Origin: an uncultured Collinsella sp.
GTDB taxonomy: Bacteria; Actinomycetota; Coriobacteriia; Coriobacteriales; Coriobacteriaceae
Reading direction: 5' to 3'
Assembly (NCBI GenBank): GCA_900552425.1
Contig: URZR01000109.1
Coordinates: forward strand, 1-6,195
DNA length: 6,195 nt
Below the pieces are notes generated by a model, which made no database searches, was not told the origin of the DNA, and saw nothing but the letters and a program-made list of their open reading frames with translations. Position numbers and translations under genes: made by a program. Shown here piece after piece: positions 1-5,872 of the stretch. The stretch's first letter is position 1. Every line of letters begins with the position of its first letter.

Positions 1-894
1 GGCGTAATTGCGACGGAGCCACTCAAAGCACAAAGAGGTCGCGGCCTGGGCGACGTTGAGGCTCTCGGTTGCGCCCAGCTGCGGCAGCTTGGTAAGGAAA
101 TCGCACTTGTCCAGCACCAGGCGGCTTATGCCGTCACCCTCGGACCCCATCACCAGCGCGACGCGGCCCTCAAAGGGGGCATCCCAGCAGATATCGTCCG
201 CATGCTCGGAGGCGCCGCCCACCCAAAAGCCGGCGGCCTTGAGGTCGTCGAGCGCTCGAGCGATGTTGGGAACCTGTGCGATGGGCAGGTGCATGACGGC
301 ACCGGCAGAGGTCTTGTAGCTGCCCACGGTCACGCCGGCGGCACGCTTGTTTGCAATGATGACGCCCGCCGCGCCCACGACCTCGGCGGAGCGCACGATC
401 GCACCAAAGTTGCCATCGTCGGTCACATGGTCGAGCACGACGACGAGCGCCGGTCCGTCACCCGCGCGATCGAGGATATCGGCGACATCAGCATAGGGGA
501 AATTACCCACCTCGAGCGCAATGCCCTGGTGAGCGCCATGGCTCGACAGCGCATCGAGCTGCGCGCGCGGCACATACTTAATGCGGACACCCGTGGCGTT
601 GAGGTCATCGACCAGGCGCGACAGAGCGGCATCGCGCTCCCCGCCCTCGGCGATGAGCGCGCACTTGATGGGAAAACCGGTGCGCAGCGCCTCGGCGGCA
701 GCACGACGACCTTCGATAAACTCGCCCTTGGGAACCTGGATAGCGTCGCGGTTACGATCGCGTTGCGGACGTGCGGCCTGGGCGCGATCGCGCTGGCCCT
801 TGGGAGCGGCAGCGCGGTCGTTGCGACGAATCGGACGCGAGCCAGAAGCAGTCTGCTTGCCGCCGCGAGGCGCACGCTTGCGATTGTCGGCCAT
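1..894 (-). CDS. rlmB: 23S rRNA 2'-O-ribose methyltransferase, SpoU/TrmH (SPOUT) family, RlmB-like; 3' end cut by the window edge
   Basis: SAM-dependent enzyme expected to 2'-O-methylate a guanosine in the peptidyl-transferase region of 23S rRNA. The frame is open from ATG at 894 to base 1, giving 298 residues with no stop. Residues 1-55 form a basic, low-complexity tail rich in R, K, A, P and Q. A SpoU substrate-binding-like domain follows (about 57-132), then the knotted methyltransferase domain (about 148-298). The three SpoU motifs are clear: motif 1 at 154-171 (DHVTDDGNFGAIVRSAE; N162, R168), motif 2 around 247-256 (LVMGSEGDGI; E252) and motif 3 at 272-286 (QLGATESLNVAQAA; S279, N280). 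Motif 3 is close to the family end, so only a few residues should be missing. The start is fixed by AGGAGGT at 901-907, 6 nt upstream. It is the last visible gene of the disA-ispD-ispF-cysS-rlmB series, separated from cysS by 255 nt of structured DNA. RlmB is favoured over TrmH by domain layout and synteny; substrate specificity is inferred. Confidence 0.9.
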   Translation of the reverse strand, partial: MADNRKRAPRGGKQTASGSRPIRRNDRAAAPKGQRDRAQAARPQRDRNRDAIQVPKGEFIEGRRAAAEALRTGFPIKCALIAEGGERDAALSRLVDDLNATGVRIKYVPRAQLDALSSHGAHQGIALEVGNFPYADVADILDRAGDGPALVVVLDHVTDDGNFGAIVRSAEVVGAAGVIIANKRAAGVTVGSYKTSAGAVMHLPIAQVPNIARALDDLKAAGFWVGGASEHADDICWDAPFEGRVALVMGSEGDGISRLVLDKCDFLTKLPQLGATESLNVAQAATSLCFEWLRRNYA

Positions 895-936
895 AAAGCG
901 ACCTCCTAAATACAACTATCAAACGAAACAAATAGA

Positions 937-1039
937 CCGACCGCCCGAGGTGCGGCAGATTGCCTTGAAAGAGGAGGGCATAGACCTTGAGGTCATGCCC
1001 GACGATTGAAAGGCAAGGTGCCGTGGCTCGGGCGGTCGG
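937..1039. ncRNA. Structured tandem element, copy A (unknown family)
   Basis: A nested palindromic element that folds as four coaxial helices. P1 is a perfect 13 bp (937-949 with 1027-1039). P2 is 5 bp (953-957 CGGCA with 1019-1023). P3 is 5 bp (962-966 GCCTT with 1010-1014). P4 is a hairpin (976-986 with 991-1000, one bulged A at 982) capped by TTGA at 987-990. Internal loops are GATT/AAGG between P2 and P3, and GAAAGAGGAG/GACGATTGA near P3-P4. Copy B repeats the loops but not the helices. The element lies between cysS and rlmB, its P1 ending 42 nt before the rlmB start. Read on the minus strand, P1 is followed by TCTATTTGTTT, so it could also act as a terminator or attenuator. The strand of any transcript is not settled. 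Rfam has a family named Collinsella-1; I cannot tell whether this belongs to it. Confidence 0.6.
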
Positions 1040-1041
1040 CA

Positions 1042-1143
1042 CGGGTTTTCCAAGTGTCCGAGATGGCCGTGAAAGAGGAGCGACACGTACTTGAGTACGC
1101 GAGCGACGGTTTGAACGGCAAGGTCGGGTGCTTGGAAAACCCG
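1042..1143. ncRNA. Structured tandem element, copy B (unknown family)
   Basis: Second copy, 2 nt from copy A and in the same orientation, with the same architecture. P1 is a perfect 13 bp (CGGGTTTTCCAAG at 1042-1054 with 1131-1143), unrelated in sequence to P1 of copy A. P2 is TCCGA 1057-1061 with TCGGG 1124-1128. P3 is GCCGT 1066-1070 with ACGGC 1115-1119. P4 is CGTAC 1086-1090 with GTACG 1095-1099, again capped by TTGA (1091-1094). Shared loops are GATG/AAGG and GAAAGAGGAG/GACGGTTTGA. The outermost P2 pair is T-G, which pairs as U-G only in a plus-strand RNA, a weak hint that the transcript would be antisense to the operon. P1 begins 6 nt beyond the cysS stop codon, so it may also protect or process the cysS mRNA 3' end. 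Confidence 0.6.
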
Positions 1144-1149
1144 CAGGGA

Positions 1150-2616
1150 TTAGAGAGACTTGATACGAGTGCCGGCGGCAGTGTCCTCGATCGTCAGGCC
1201 TAGGTCCTTGAGCTGGTCGCGGATGGCGTCGGCCAGATCCCAGTTCTTGGCGGCACGGGCCTCGGCGCGGGCCTCGAGAATCTTGGCAGCGGCCTCATCT
1301 ACGTCGTCACCAGTGTAGGCAACCAAACCGGCGGCAACGCCCAGCAGGCCCAGCGGCAACTCGACCTTGGGCTCGGGAAGCTCGACGCCAAACGTATCGA
1401 GCAGCTCGACCAGCGTATCGGCGGCAGCCAGGGCTGCGGCCTTGTCGGCAGCATCGCCCGCCTGCTCCAGGTACTGGTTGCACTCGGTCACAAAGCCAAA
1501 GACGGCACCCATGGCACCGGCGGTGTTAAAGTCGTCGTCCATGCACTCCTTAAAGGTGGCACGGGTCTCGGCGGCCTTGGCGGCAAACGCCTCGGCGGCA
1601 GCCGCATCGGCATCGGCCGTCGCATGGTTCGCAGTCCAACGCAGGTTCTCGACCGTACCGGCAATGCGTGTGAGCGAGTTCTCGGCACCATCCAGACGCT
1701 CCCAGGAGAAGTCAAGCGGCGAGCGATAGCTCGTCTGCAGCATCAGCAGGCGCAGGGCGGCAGCGGAGTGCTGCTCGAGGACCTCGGCCAGCGTAAAGAA
1801 GTTGCCGAGCGACTTGGACATCTTCTCGCCGTCTACCAGCAGCATGCCCGCGTGCATCCAGGTGTTGGAGAAGCCCTGGTGCCAGGCGCAGGTGGCCTGG
1901 GCGCACTCGTTCTCGTGATGCGGGAAGGCAAGGTCGGAGCCGCCGCCGTGGATGTCGATCGGGGTGCCCAGGTAGCGATGCACCATGGCGGCGCACTCGG
2001 TGTGCCAACCAGGACGGCCCTCGCCCCAGGGGCTCGGCCAGCTGGGCTCGCCGGGCTTGGCAGCCTTCCACAGGGCAAAGTCGAGCGGGTCGTTCTTGTC
2101 CTCGTTCTCCTCGATGCGCGCGCCAACCATAAGGTCGTCGATGTTGCGGCCCGAGACCTGACCATAGTTGGGATCGCTGCGCACGGCAAAGTACACATCG
2201 CCGTTATCGGCTGCGTAAGCGTGGCCCTGCTCGATAAGCGTCTTGATCATAGCGATCATGGGGCCGATCTCCTTGGTGGCGCGGGGGCGCACATCGGGAT
2301 CGAGCACGTTGGCGGCGCGCATGACGCCGATGAACTTGTCGGAGAACTCCGTCGCGACCTCGGCGGCCGTACGGCCCTGCTCGTTGGCGCGCTTGATGAT
2401 CTTGTCGTCGACATCGGTGAGGTTCTGGGCGAACGTGACCTCGTAACCGCTCGCGATGAGCCAGCGACGAATCACGTCAAAGCTGATGAACGTGCGGGCA
2501 TTGCCGATGTGGATGTTGTCGTAGACCGTGGGGCCGCACACGTACATGCGGACCTTGCCGGACTCGATGGGCTGGAACTCTTCCTTTTTATGGGTAGCGC
2601 TGTTGTAGATACGCAT
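1150..2616 (-). CDS. cysS: Cysteinyl-tRNA synthetase
   Basis: Cytoplasmic class I aminoacyl-tRNA synthetase that charges tRNA-Cys with cysteine using ATP. The product has 488 residues, within the usual range of about 460-490, and looks complete. The catalytic Rossmann domain carries the HIGH signature as HIGN (36-39) and the KMSKS loop (265-269). The zinc-site residues that give cysteine specificity are present: C27, C208 (GWHTECAAM), H233 and E237 (FPHHENE). Residues from about 320 to 410 are alanine-rich and helical, matching the DALR/anticodon-stem contact region, and the C-terminal tail (about 440-488) resembles the anticodon-binding end. ATG at 2616 is chosen because AAGGAG (2623-2628) sits 6 nt upstream, inside the last codons of ispF. 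The ispF stop is only 3 nt away, so translation is probably coupled. The TAA stop is 6 nt from structured element B. No T-box leader is possible at this internal position. Confidence 0.97.
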   Translation of the reverse strand: MRIYNSATHKKEEFQPIESGKVRMYVCGPTVYDNIHIGNARTFISFDVIRRWLIASGYEVTFAQNLTDVDDKIIKRANEQGRTAAEVATEFSDKFIGVMRAANVLDPDVRPRATKEIGPMIAMIKTLIEQGHAYAADNGDVYFAVRSDPNYGQVSGRNIDDLMVGARIEENEDKNDPLDFALWKAAKPGEPSWPSPWGEGRPGWHTECAAMVHRYLGTPIDIHGGGSDLAFPHHENECAQATCAWHQGFSNTWMHAGMLLVDGEKMSKSLGNFFTLAEVLEQHSAAALRLLMLQTSYRSPLDFSWERLDGAENSLTRIAGTVENLRWTANHATADADAAAAEAFAAKAAETRATFKECMDDDFNTAGAMGAVFGFVTECNQYLEQAGDAADKAAALAAADTLVELLDTFGVELPEPKVELPLGLLGVAAGLVAYTGDDVDEAAAKILEARAEARAAKNWDLADAIRDQLKDLGLTIEDTAAGTRIKSL

Positions 2617-2619
2617 TCG

Positions 2620-3114
2620 TTACTCCTTAACGGTTTTCTGTAGCAGGCAGACGGCCCAGGCACCGATTCCCTCGCCCTGGCCTTCCCAACCGAGCTTTTC
2701 GGTCGTAGTGGCGGCGACGCCCACGTTTTCGACGTCGACGCCCAGGGCATGGGCAAGGTTGGCGCGCATGGCATCGCGGTGCGGAGTGATCTTGGGTTGC
2801 TGACAGGCAATGGTGCAATCGGCATCGACAAACTCAAAGCCCAGCTCGCGCGCATAGTCCATCACGCGGGCGAGCAGCACCATCGAATCGGCACCCTCGT
2901 AGGCGGGATCGGTGTCGGGGAATAGCTTGCCGATATCTCCCCCGCGGCAGGCGCCCAGAATGGCGTCGGCCAAGGCGTGCGCGAGCACATCGGCATCCGA
3001 GTGGCCCAGCAGGCCGCGCTCGTAGGGAATGTCGACACCGCCGATGATACATCGACGCCCCTCCACCAGACGGTGAACGTCGTAGCCATGGCCAATGCGC
3101 AGGTTACTGAACAT
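2620..3114 (-). CDS. ispF: 2-C-methyl-D-erythritol 2,4-cyclodiphosphate synthase
   Basis: Fifth enzyme of the MEP isoprenoid pathway; cyclises CDP-methylerythritol 2-phosphate to MEcPP with loss of CMP. The family works as a homotrimer with active sites between subunits. At 164 residues it is of normal length. The divalent-metal ligands D12, H14 (GHGYDVHRL) and H46 are present, as is the conserved GHSDADVLAHAL segment (37-48), D60 in GGDIGKLFPDTDP, and the nucleotide-side motif TTTEKLGW (136-143) followed by GQGEGIGAWAV. The reading frame stays open 11 codons further upstream, but ATG at 3114 is preferred: it places the DxH motif at the family-typical position and has GGGAGAGGA about 8 nt upstream. 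This start lies inside the last codons of ispD, an 11-nt overlap that suggests coupling. The enzyme acts one step after IspE; IspE itself is not in the window. Confidence 0.96.
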   Translation of the reverse strand: MFSNLRIGHGYDVHRLVEGRRCIIGGVDIPYERGLLGHSDADVLAHALADAILGACRGGDIGKLFPDTDPAYEGADSMVLLARVMDYARELGFEFVDADCTIACQQPKITPHRDAMRANLAHALGVDVENVGVAATTTEKLGWEGQGEGIGAWAVCLLQKTVKE

Positions 3115-3832
3115 GGGGAAGGTCCTCTCCCTCGGCCATGCGGCCAAGCAGAATCGCGGTTACGGGACGCAGGTCCTCGGGTACCGTCACCTTAAGGTTA
3201 TCGCGCGGGCTCTGGACACAGCGGACGCGCCCACCCATGCGCTCGACCAGTGACGAATCGTCCGTGCCGATAAAGCCCTCGGCAATCGCCGCGGCATGGG
3301 CGCGCTTCATGGCGTCGACACTAAAAATCTGCGGCGTCTGCGCGGCCCAGTACAGCTCGCGCGGCGGCGTCTCGACGATGTTGTCGCCATCGACGATTTT
3401 GAGTGTGTCGATGGCAGGCTGGCCGCACACGACACCGTCGAGGGCACGGTCGCTCACGAGCACGTCGATAGCGTGGTCGATAGCCTCGGTCGTAATGAGC
3501 GGACGGGCGCCATCGTGGATGGCGACATATTCGAAACCCGCCGGCACCGCGTGCACGCCGGCGCGGGTGGAATCCTGGCGGGTCTCGCCGGCATCGGCAA
3601 AACTGATGGGCGTGTCATAGTCAAACGGGTCGATGGCCAGGCGGCGCATCTCGGCACGGCGCTCGGCAGGGCACACCACCACGATGTGGCCGACCTTATT
3701 GCTACGGTCAAATGCGCGGATGGACCAGCTCATAAGCGGACGGCCCGCTACATTGACGAGCTGCTTACCACCGGGGTTACCAAAGCGCTGGCCGCTGCCA
3801 CCGGCAACGACCACGGCGCATACGGGCGCCAT
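3104..3832 (-). CDS. ispD: 2-C-methyl-D-erythritol 4-phosphate cytidylyltransferase
   Basis: Third enzyme of the MEP pathway; transfers CMP from CTP to methylerythritol 4-phosphate, releasing pyrophosphate. The 242-residue product has the glycosyltransferase-A-like nucleotidyltransferase fold. The N-terminal CTP loop AGGSGQRFGNPGGKQL (10-25) holds the expected R16 and K23. Other family marks are ETRQDSTRAGV (83-93), AIHDGARP (104-111; D107, R110), the R158 and T166 region (RELYWAAQTPQIF), TDDSSLVE (190-197) and KVTVPEDL (214-221) with K214. The frame is open far upstream within disA, but ATG at 3832 is the start: it places the CTP loop at the N-terminus, AGGGGA at 3840-3845 lies 7 nt upstream, and the ATG overlaps the disA TAA by one base (TAATG), a classic reinitiation arrangement. 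ispF begins 11 nt before this gene ends. Confidence 0.96.
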   Translation of the reverse strand: MAPVCAVVVAGGSGQRFGNPGGKQLVNVAGRPLMSWSIRAFDRSNKVGHIVVVCPAERRAEMRRLAIDPFDYDTPISFADAGETRQDSTRAGVHAVPAGFEYVAIHDGARPLITTEAIDHAIDVLVSDRALDGVVCGQPAIDTLKIVDGDNIVETPPRELYWAAQTPQIFSVDAMKRAHAAAIAEGFIGTDDSSLVERMGGRVRCVQSPRDNLKVTVPEDLRPVTAILLGRMAEGEDLPHVQ

Positions 3833-4899
3833 TATGCGTTCCCCTGTTTGGTGCCCTTCATGCGGTACAGGGAGTCCGCAAGAATGGCAGGGTTGTTGAC
3901 GCCAAAGTCGCCCAGGCGCTCCGGATCTTCGCTGATGTCGTCCATGAGCTCCTGCAGCGAGCCGTACTCGTCGACGATCTTCTCGGCCACGCCGTCGCGC
4001 ACGACGGACACGCGCGAAAGCGTGCGCAGGCCCAGCGGTGTCATGACGGAGTCCTCGTCCAGGTCGTCGTAACCCAGAACCGCCGCCACATGCTGCGGGT
4101 CGGACAAGTCCTTGGGCGTCATACGGCTCAGGTTGGCGCGGATCTTTTCGGCATTGGCCTCGGAGGAATCGCTCGCATAGTCGCGAATCATCAGGTCGTA
4201 CTCGGTATCCATGCTGGAGCCGGCGAGCTGCTCGAGCTGCATCTGCACGAGCTTGCCCTGGTTGCCCAGCTTGACAATGCAATCCTTAAGTTCGGTCTTT
4301 GCCTGCTGCATGATCTCGAAGCTCGAGAAAATCCCGGTGATATCGGCGAGCGTAACGTAGTCGTCGAGCTCGAGGGCCGTCAGGCGCAGCAGGGAGCGGT
4401 CGAGCGACTGACGGGTAGTCTGGAGCGTGGCGACGAGCTGGTTGACCGAGCTCATGATGGTGGTGACGGGCTGGATCTCGTAGCTCTTGCCGTGAACGTA
4501 CACGTTGACGACGGCACGACGGGCCGAGACCGAGATCACGATGGCATCGGTGAGCACCGACATGCGAGCGGCAGTACGGTGACGCATGCCCGTTTCACTC
4601 GTGGCGAGCGAGGGATCGGGATTGAGGTGGAAGTTGGCGCGCAGGATCTGGGTGAGGTCGCCATCGATGACGATGGCACCGTCCATCTTGGAAAGCTCGA
4701 ACAGGCGGTTCGAGGTAAACGAAATGTTGAGCGGGAAGCCGTCGTTACCGGCAGCGAGTACGTTTTCGGTGTCGCCGACGCAGATAAGGGCACCCAGGTG
4801 ACCAGCAATGATCATGTCGAGGGCGGTGCGGATCGGCTGGCCGGGGGCAGTCAGGCGAATAGCCTGTTCCATACGCTTTTGCAGCTCGTTCTTATCCAA
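3832..4899 (-). CDS. disA: DNA integrity scanning protein DisA, diadenylate cyclase
   Basis: Condenses two ATP into the second messenger cyclic di-AMP; family members are octamers that slide on DNA and reduce synthesis at branched DNA. The 355 residues match the family. The N-terminal DAC domain (about 12-145) has the catalytic DGA at 73-75 and RHR at 106-108 inside SETGMRHRTAARM. A helical linker spans about 150-285. The C-terminal helix-hairpin-helix part (about 290-345) has a recognisable first unit (SRVSVVRDGVAEKIVDEYGS) but a second one, around GDFGVNNPAI (330-339), that is degenerate against the usual GIGExRA. The start is TTG at 4899: GGGAG at 4907-4911 is 7 nt upstream, no in-frame ATG or GTG lies between it and an in-frame TAG, and the only nearby ATG (4904) is out of frame. 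The next in-frame ATG is residue 10 and lacks a good ribosome-binding site. First gene of the operon, with no radA beside it. Confidence 0.96.
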   Translation of the reverse strand: MDKNELQKRMEQAIRLTAPGQPIRTALDMIIAGHLGALICVGDTENVLAAGNDGFPLNISFTSNRLFELSKMDGAIVIDGDLTQILRANFHLNPDPSLATSETGMRHRTAARMSVLTDAIVISVSARRAVVNVYVHGKSYEIQPVTTIMSSVNQLVATLQTTRQSLDRSLLRLTALELDDYVTLADITGIFSSFEIMQQAKTELKDCIVKLGNQGKLVQMQLEQLAGSSMDTEYDLMIRDYASDSSEANAEKIRANLSRMTPKDLSDPQHVAAVLGYDDLDEDSVMTPLGLRTLSRVSVVRDGVAEKIVDEYGSLQELMDDISEDPERLGDFGVNNPAILADSLYRMKGTKQGNA

Positions 4900-4906
4900 G
4901 GCATCG

Positions 4907-4911
4907 CTCCC
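4907..4911 (-). promoter_or_regulatory. Ribosome-binding site that fixes the disA TTG start
   Basis: Read on the minus strand this is GGGAG with a 7-nt spacer to TTG at 4899-4897. It is the reason for accepting a non-ATG start; the upstream ATG at 4904 would be too close to it and is out of frame. Confidence 0.65.
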
Positions 4912-5046
4912 ATCGTATACGCTCCATAAACGCTAAATAGTTTCTCACGGTTTGTCCCCGCAGCGCTTGCGAAATCCGATGCTTACAGAATGAGCGAACA
5001 CCGCTGGGGTAGTCAAAAGAGCCCCAACCCAAATGAGCTGCTTATG
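4912..5046. other. Divergent intergenic region between disA and mntP; disA promoter expected here
   Basis: No gene on either strand. The disA promoter must lie here but I cannot fix it. A TTGACT on the minus strand (complement of 5011-5016) is a fair -35 but has no convincing -10 at 16-18 nt; TATTTA (minus, 4939-4934) could be a -10 but has no -35. A short hairpin, TGGGG 5005-5009 with CCCCA 5022-5026, surrounds that -35 and might be an operator. No SOS-type palindrome was seen. Confidence 0.35.
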
Positions 5047-5055
5047 TGGTAGCAT
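5047..5055 (+). promoter_or_regulatory. Extended -10 promoter for the riboswitch-mntP transcript
   Basis: TGGTAGCAT matches an extended -10 element (TGn followed by TAGCAT, 4 of 6 to TATAAT). No clear -35 is visible 17 nt upstream, as is common for extended -10 promoters. It would start transcription near 5061-5063, exactly where the P1 helix of the riboswitch begins, which supports both calls. Confidence 0.55.
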
Positions 5056-5062
5056 CGGGGTT

Positions 5063-5174
5063 CACATGAATGAGGGAGTAGTCGCGTGACCGGGTTCGCC
5101 TCCGGTGGCGCGGTAAGTCAACACACTGGCCGATGCGGCCTGGCTTGCCTTAATGAACGAGACTCGTGGCTGTG
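5063..5174 (+). ncRNA. yybP-ykoY family manganese riboswitch
   Basis: Mn2+-sensing aptamer in the 5' leader of mntP. The family signatures are present in order: GGGAGTAG (5074-5081), a P2 arm (CGCG 5083-5086 with 5109-5112, extended by ACCGG 5089-5093 with CCGGT 5102-5106), GTCAACA (5117-5123), a GGCC hairpin (5128-5131 with 5137-5140) and the 3' joining segment AATGAACGAGAC (about 5152-5163). P1 can form from CACATGAATGA (5063-5073) with 5164-5174: 4 bp, a 3x3 internal loop, then 4 bp. The 3' strand of P1 is also the 5' arm of the following terminator. Family knowledge says Mn2+ stabilises the docked aptamer and turns exporter genes on; the overlap seen here fits transcriptional antitermination. 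Confidence 0.88.
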
Positions 5175-5204
5175 CGCGCAACGCGTACGCCACGGGTCTT
5201 TTTT
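5161..5204 (+). terminator. Intrinsic terminator, expression platform of the manganese riboswitch
   Basis: A 10-bp stem, GACTCGTGGC (5161-5170) with GCCACGGGTC (5189-5198) including one T-G pair, is followed at once by six T residues (5199-5204). It lies between aptamer and mntP. Its 5' arm overlaps P1 of the aptamer by 7 nt, so the two folds exclude one another. Confidence 0.88.
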
Positions 5205-5257
5205 GTTACTCCCCCAAGAGGTACACGCGGGCCCGCCCGCAGAGAGAGAGCCAGACT

Positions 5258-5836
5258 ATGGGACTCGCAGAGCTCGTGCTGCTCGCCGTTGGCCTTTCGA
5301 TGGACGCCTTTGCCGTATCCATCTGCAAGGGCCTTGGCATGAAGAAGATCAACCTTAAAGTCGCCGCGGTGCTCGGCCTGTTCTTTGGCGGCTTTCAGGC
5401 CGGCATGCCCGTAATCGGATGGGCGCTTGGCAGTCAATTCATGGGCATCATCGGACCCATCGACCACTGGATCGCCTTTATTCTGCTCGCCTTCATCGGC
5501 GGCAAAATGCTGTGGGAGGCCTTTACCGAGGACGAGGACGAAGGCGACAACAAGAATGCCGAGAGGATTGACCTGGGCGAGTACCTAATCCTTGCCATCG
5601 CCACCTCGATTGATGCCCTAGCCGTAGGCATCTCGTTTGCGGCACTCTCGGTCGACATCGTTCCCGCCGTATCGCTTATCGGCGTCGCAACGTTTATCTT
5701 CTCTGTCGCCGGCGTGGCGATTGGCCACACCTTTGGCGCACGCTACGAAAAACCCGCCACCATCGTGGGCGGCATCGTGCTCATCCTCATCGGACTCAAG
5801 ATCTTGCTTGAGCATCTGGGGATTTTGGCGCTGTAA
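5258..5836 (+). CDS. mntP: Manganese efflux pump MntP (DUF204)
   Basis: Inner-membrane exporter that lowers cytoplasmic Mn2+. The 192 residues match the roughly 188-residue E. coli protein. Two internal repeats of three membrane segments each are visible: about 4-22, 36-58 and 68-88 in the first, 108-130, 135-157 and 167-187 in the second. Each repeat opens with the conserved acidic motif, SMDAFAVS (D16) and SIDALAVG (D119), the paired aspartates needed for transport. The repeats are joined by a very acidic loop, EDEDEGDNKNAE (91-102). ATG at 5258 is chosen because it gives the family N-terminus. Its ribosome-binding site is weak: only a GA run (5241-5250) 7 nt upstream. The frame is open back into the riboswitch, but that extension is leader RNA. 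Expression should be controlled by the Mn2+ riboswitch and terminator upstream. Monocistronic: a strong terminator follows 36 nt after the stop. Confidence 0.95.
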   Translation: MGLAELVLLAVGLSMDAFAVSICKGLGMKKINLKVAAVLGLFFGGFQAGMPVIGWALGSQFMGIIGPIDHWIAFILLAFIGGKMLWEAFTEDEDEGDNKNAERIDLGEYLILAIATSIDALAVGISFAALSVDIVPAVSLIGVATFIFSVAGVAIGHTFGARYEKPATIVGGIVLILIGLKILLEHLGILAL

Positions 5837-5872
5837 CGCCAAACGCAATCGCTCAAAACTCAACGCCAGTAC

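Noticed and set aside
202..909. A 235-codon plus-strand frame opposite rlmB
   Set aside because: Antisense shadow of rlmB; no domain and no credible start signal.
1006..1203. A 65-codon plus-strand frame across element B
   Set aside because: Element A has a stop at the equivalent place and the two copies are offset by 104 nt, so reading frame is not kept. Conservation follows loops, not codons.
1624..2643. A 339-codon plus-strand open frame opposite cysS
   Set aside because: It is the antisense shadow of cysS in GC-rich DNA. It has no ribosome-binding site or recognisable domain, while the minus-strand protein has every CysS motif.
2620..3147. ispF starting 11 codons earlier, at 3147
   Set aside because: The extra residues (MAAWPRERTFP) are not family-like, and the ATG at 3114 has a better-placed ribosome-binding site.
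3104..4282. ispD frame extended upstream to 392 codons
   Set aside because: The extra 150 codons run through disA in another frame, have arginine- and glycine-rich shadow composition, and the true IspD N-terminus with a ribosome-binding site is at 3832.
5227..5236. GCGGGCCCGC palindrome in the mntP leader
   Set aside because: A 10-bp GC palindrome is unremarkable in this base composition; no link to the ribosome-binding site or riboswitch could be shown.
5153..5836. mntP starting at 5153 with 35 extra residues
   Set aside because: That start lies inside the riboswitch and the extension runs through the terminator hairpin; the family N-terminus begins at 5258.
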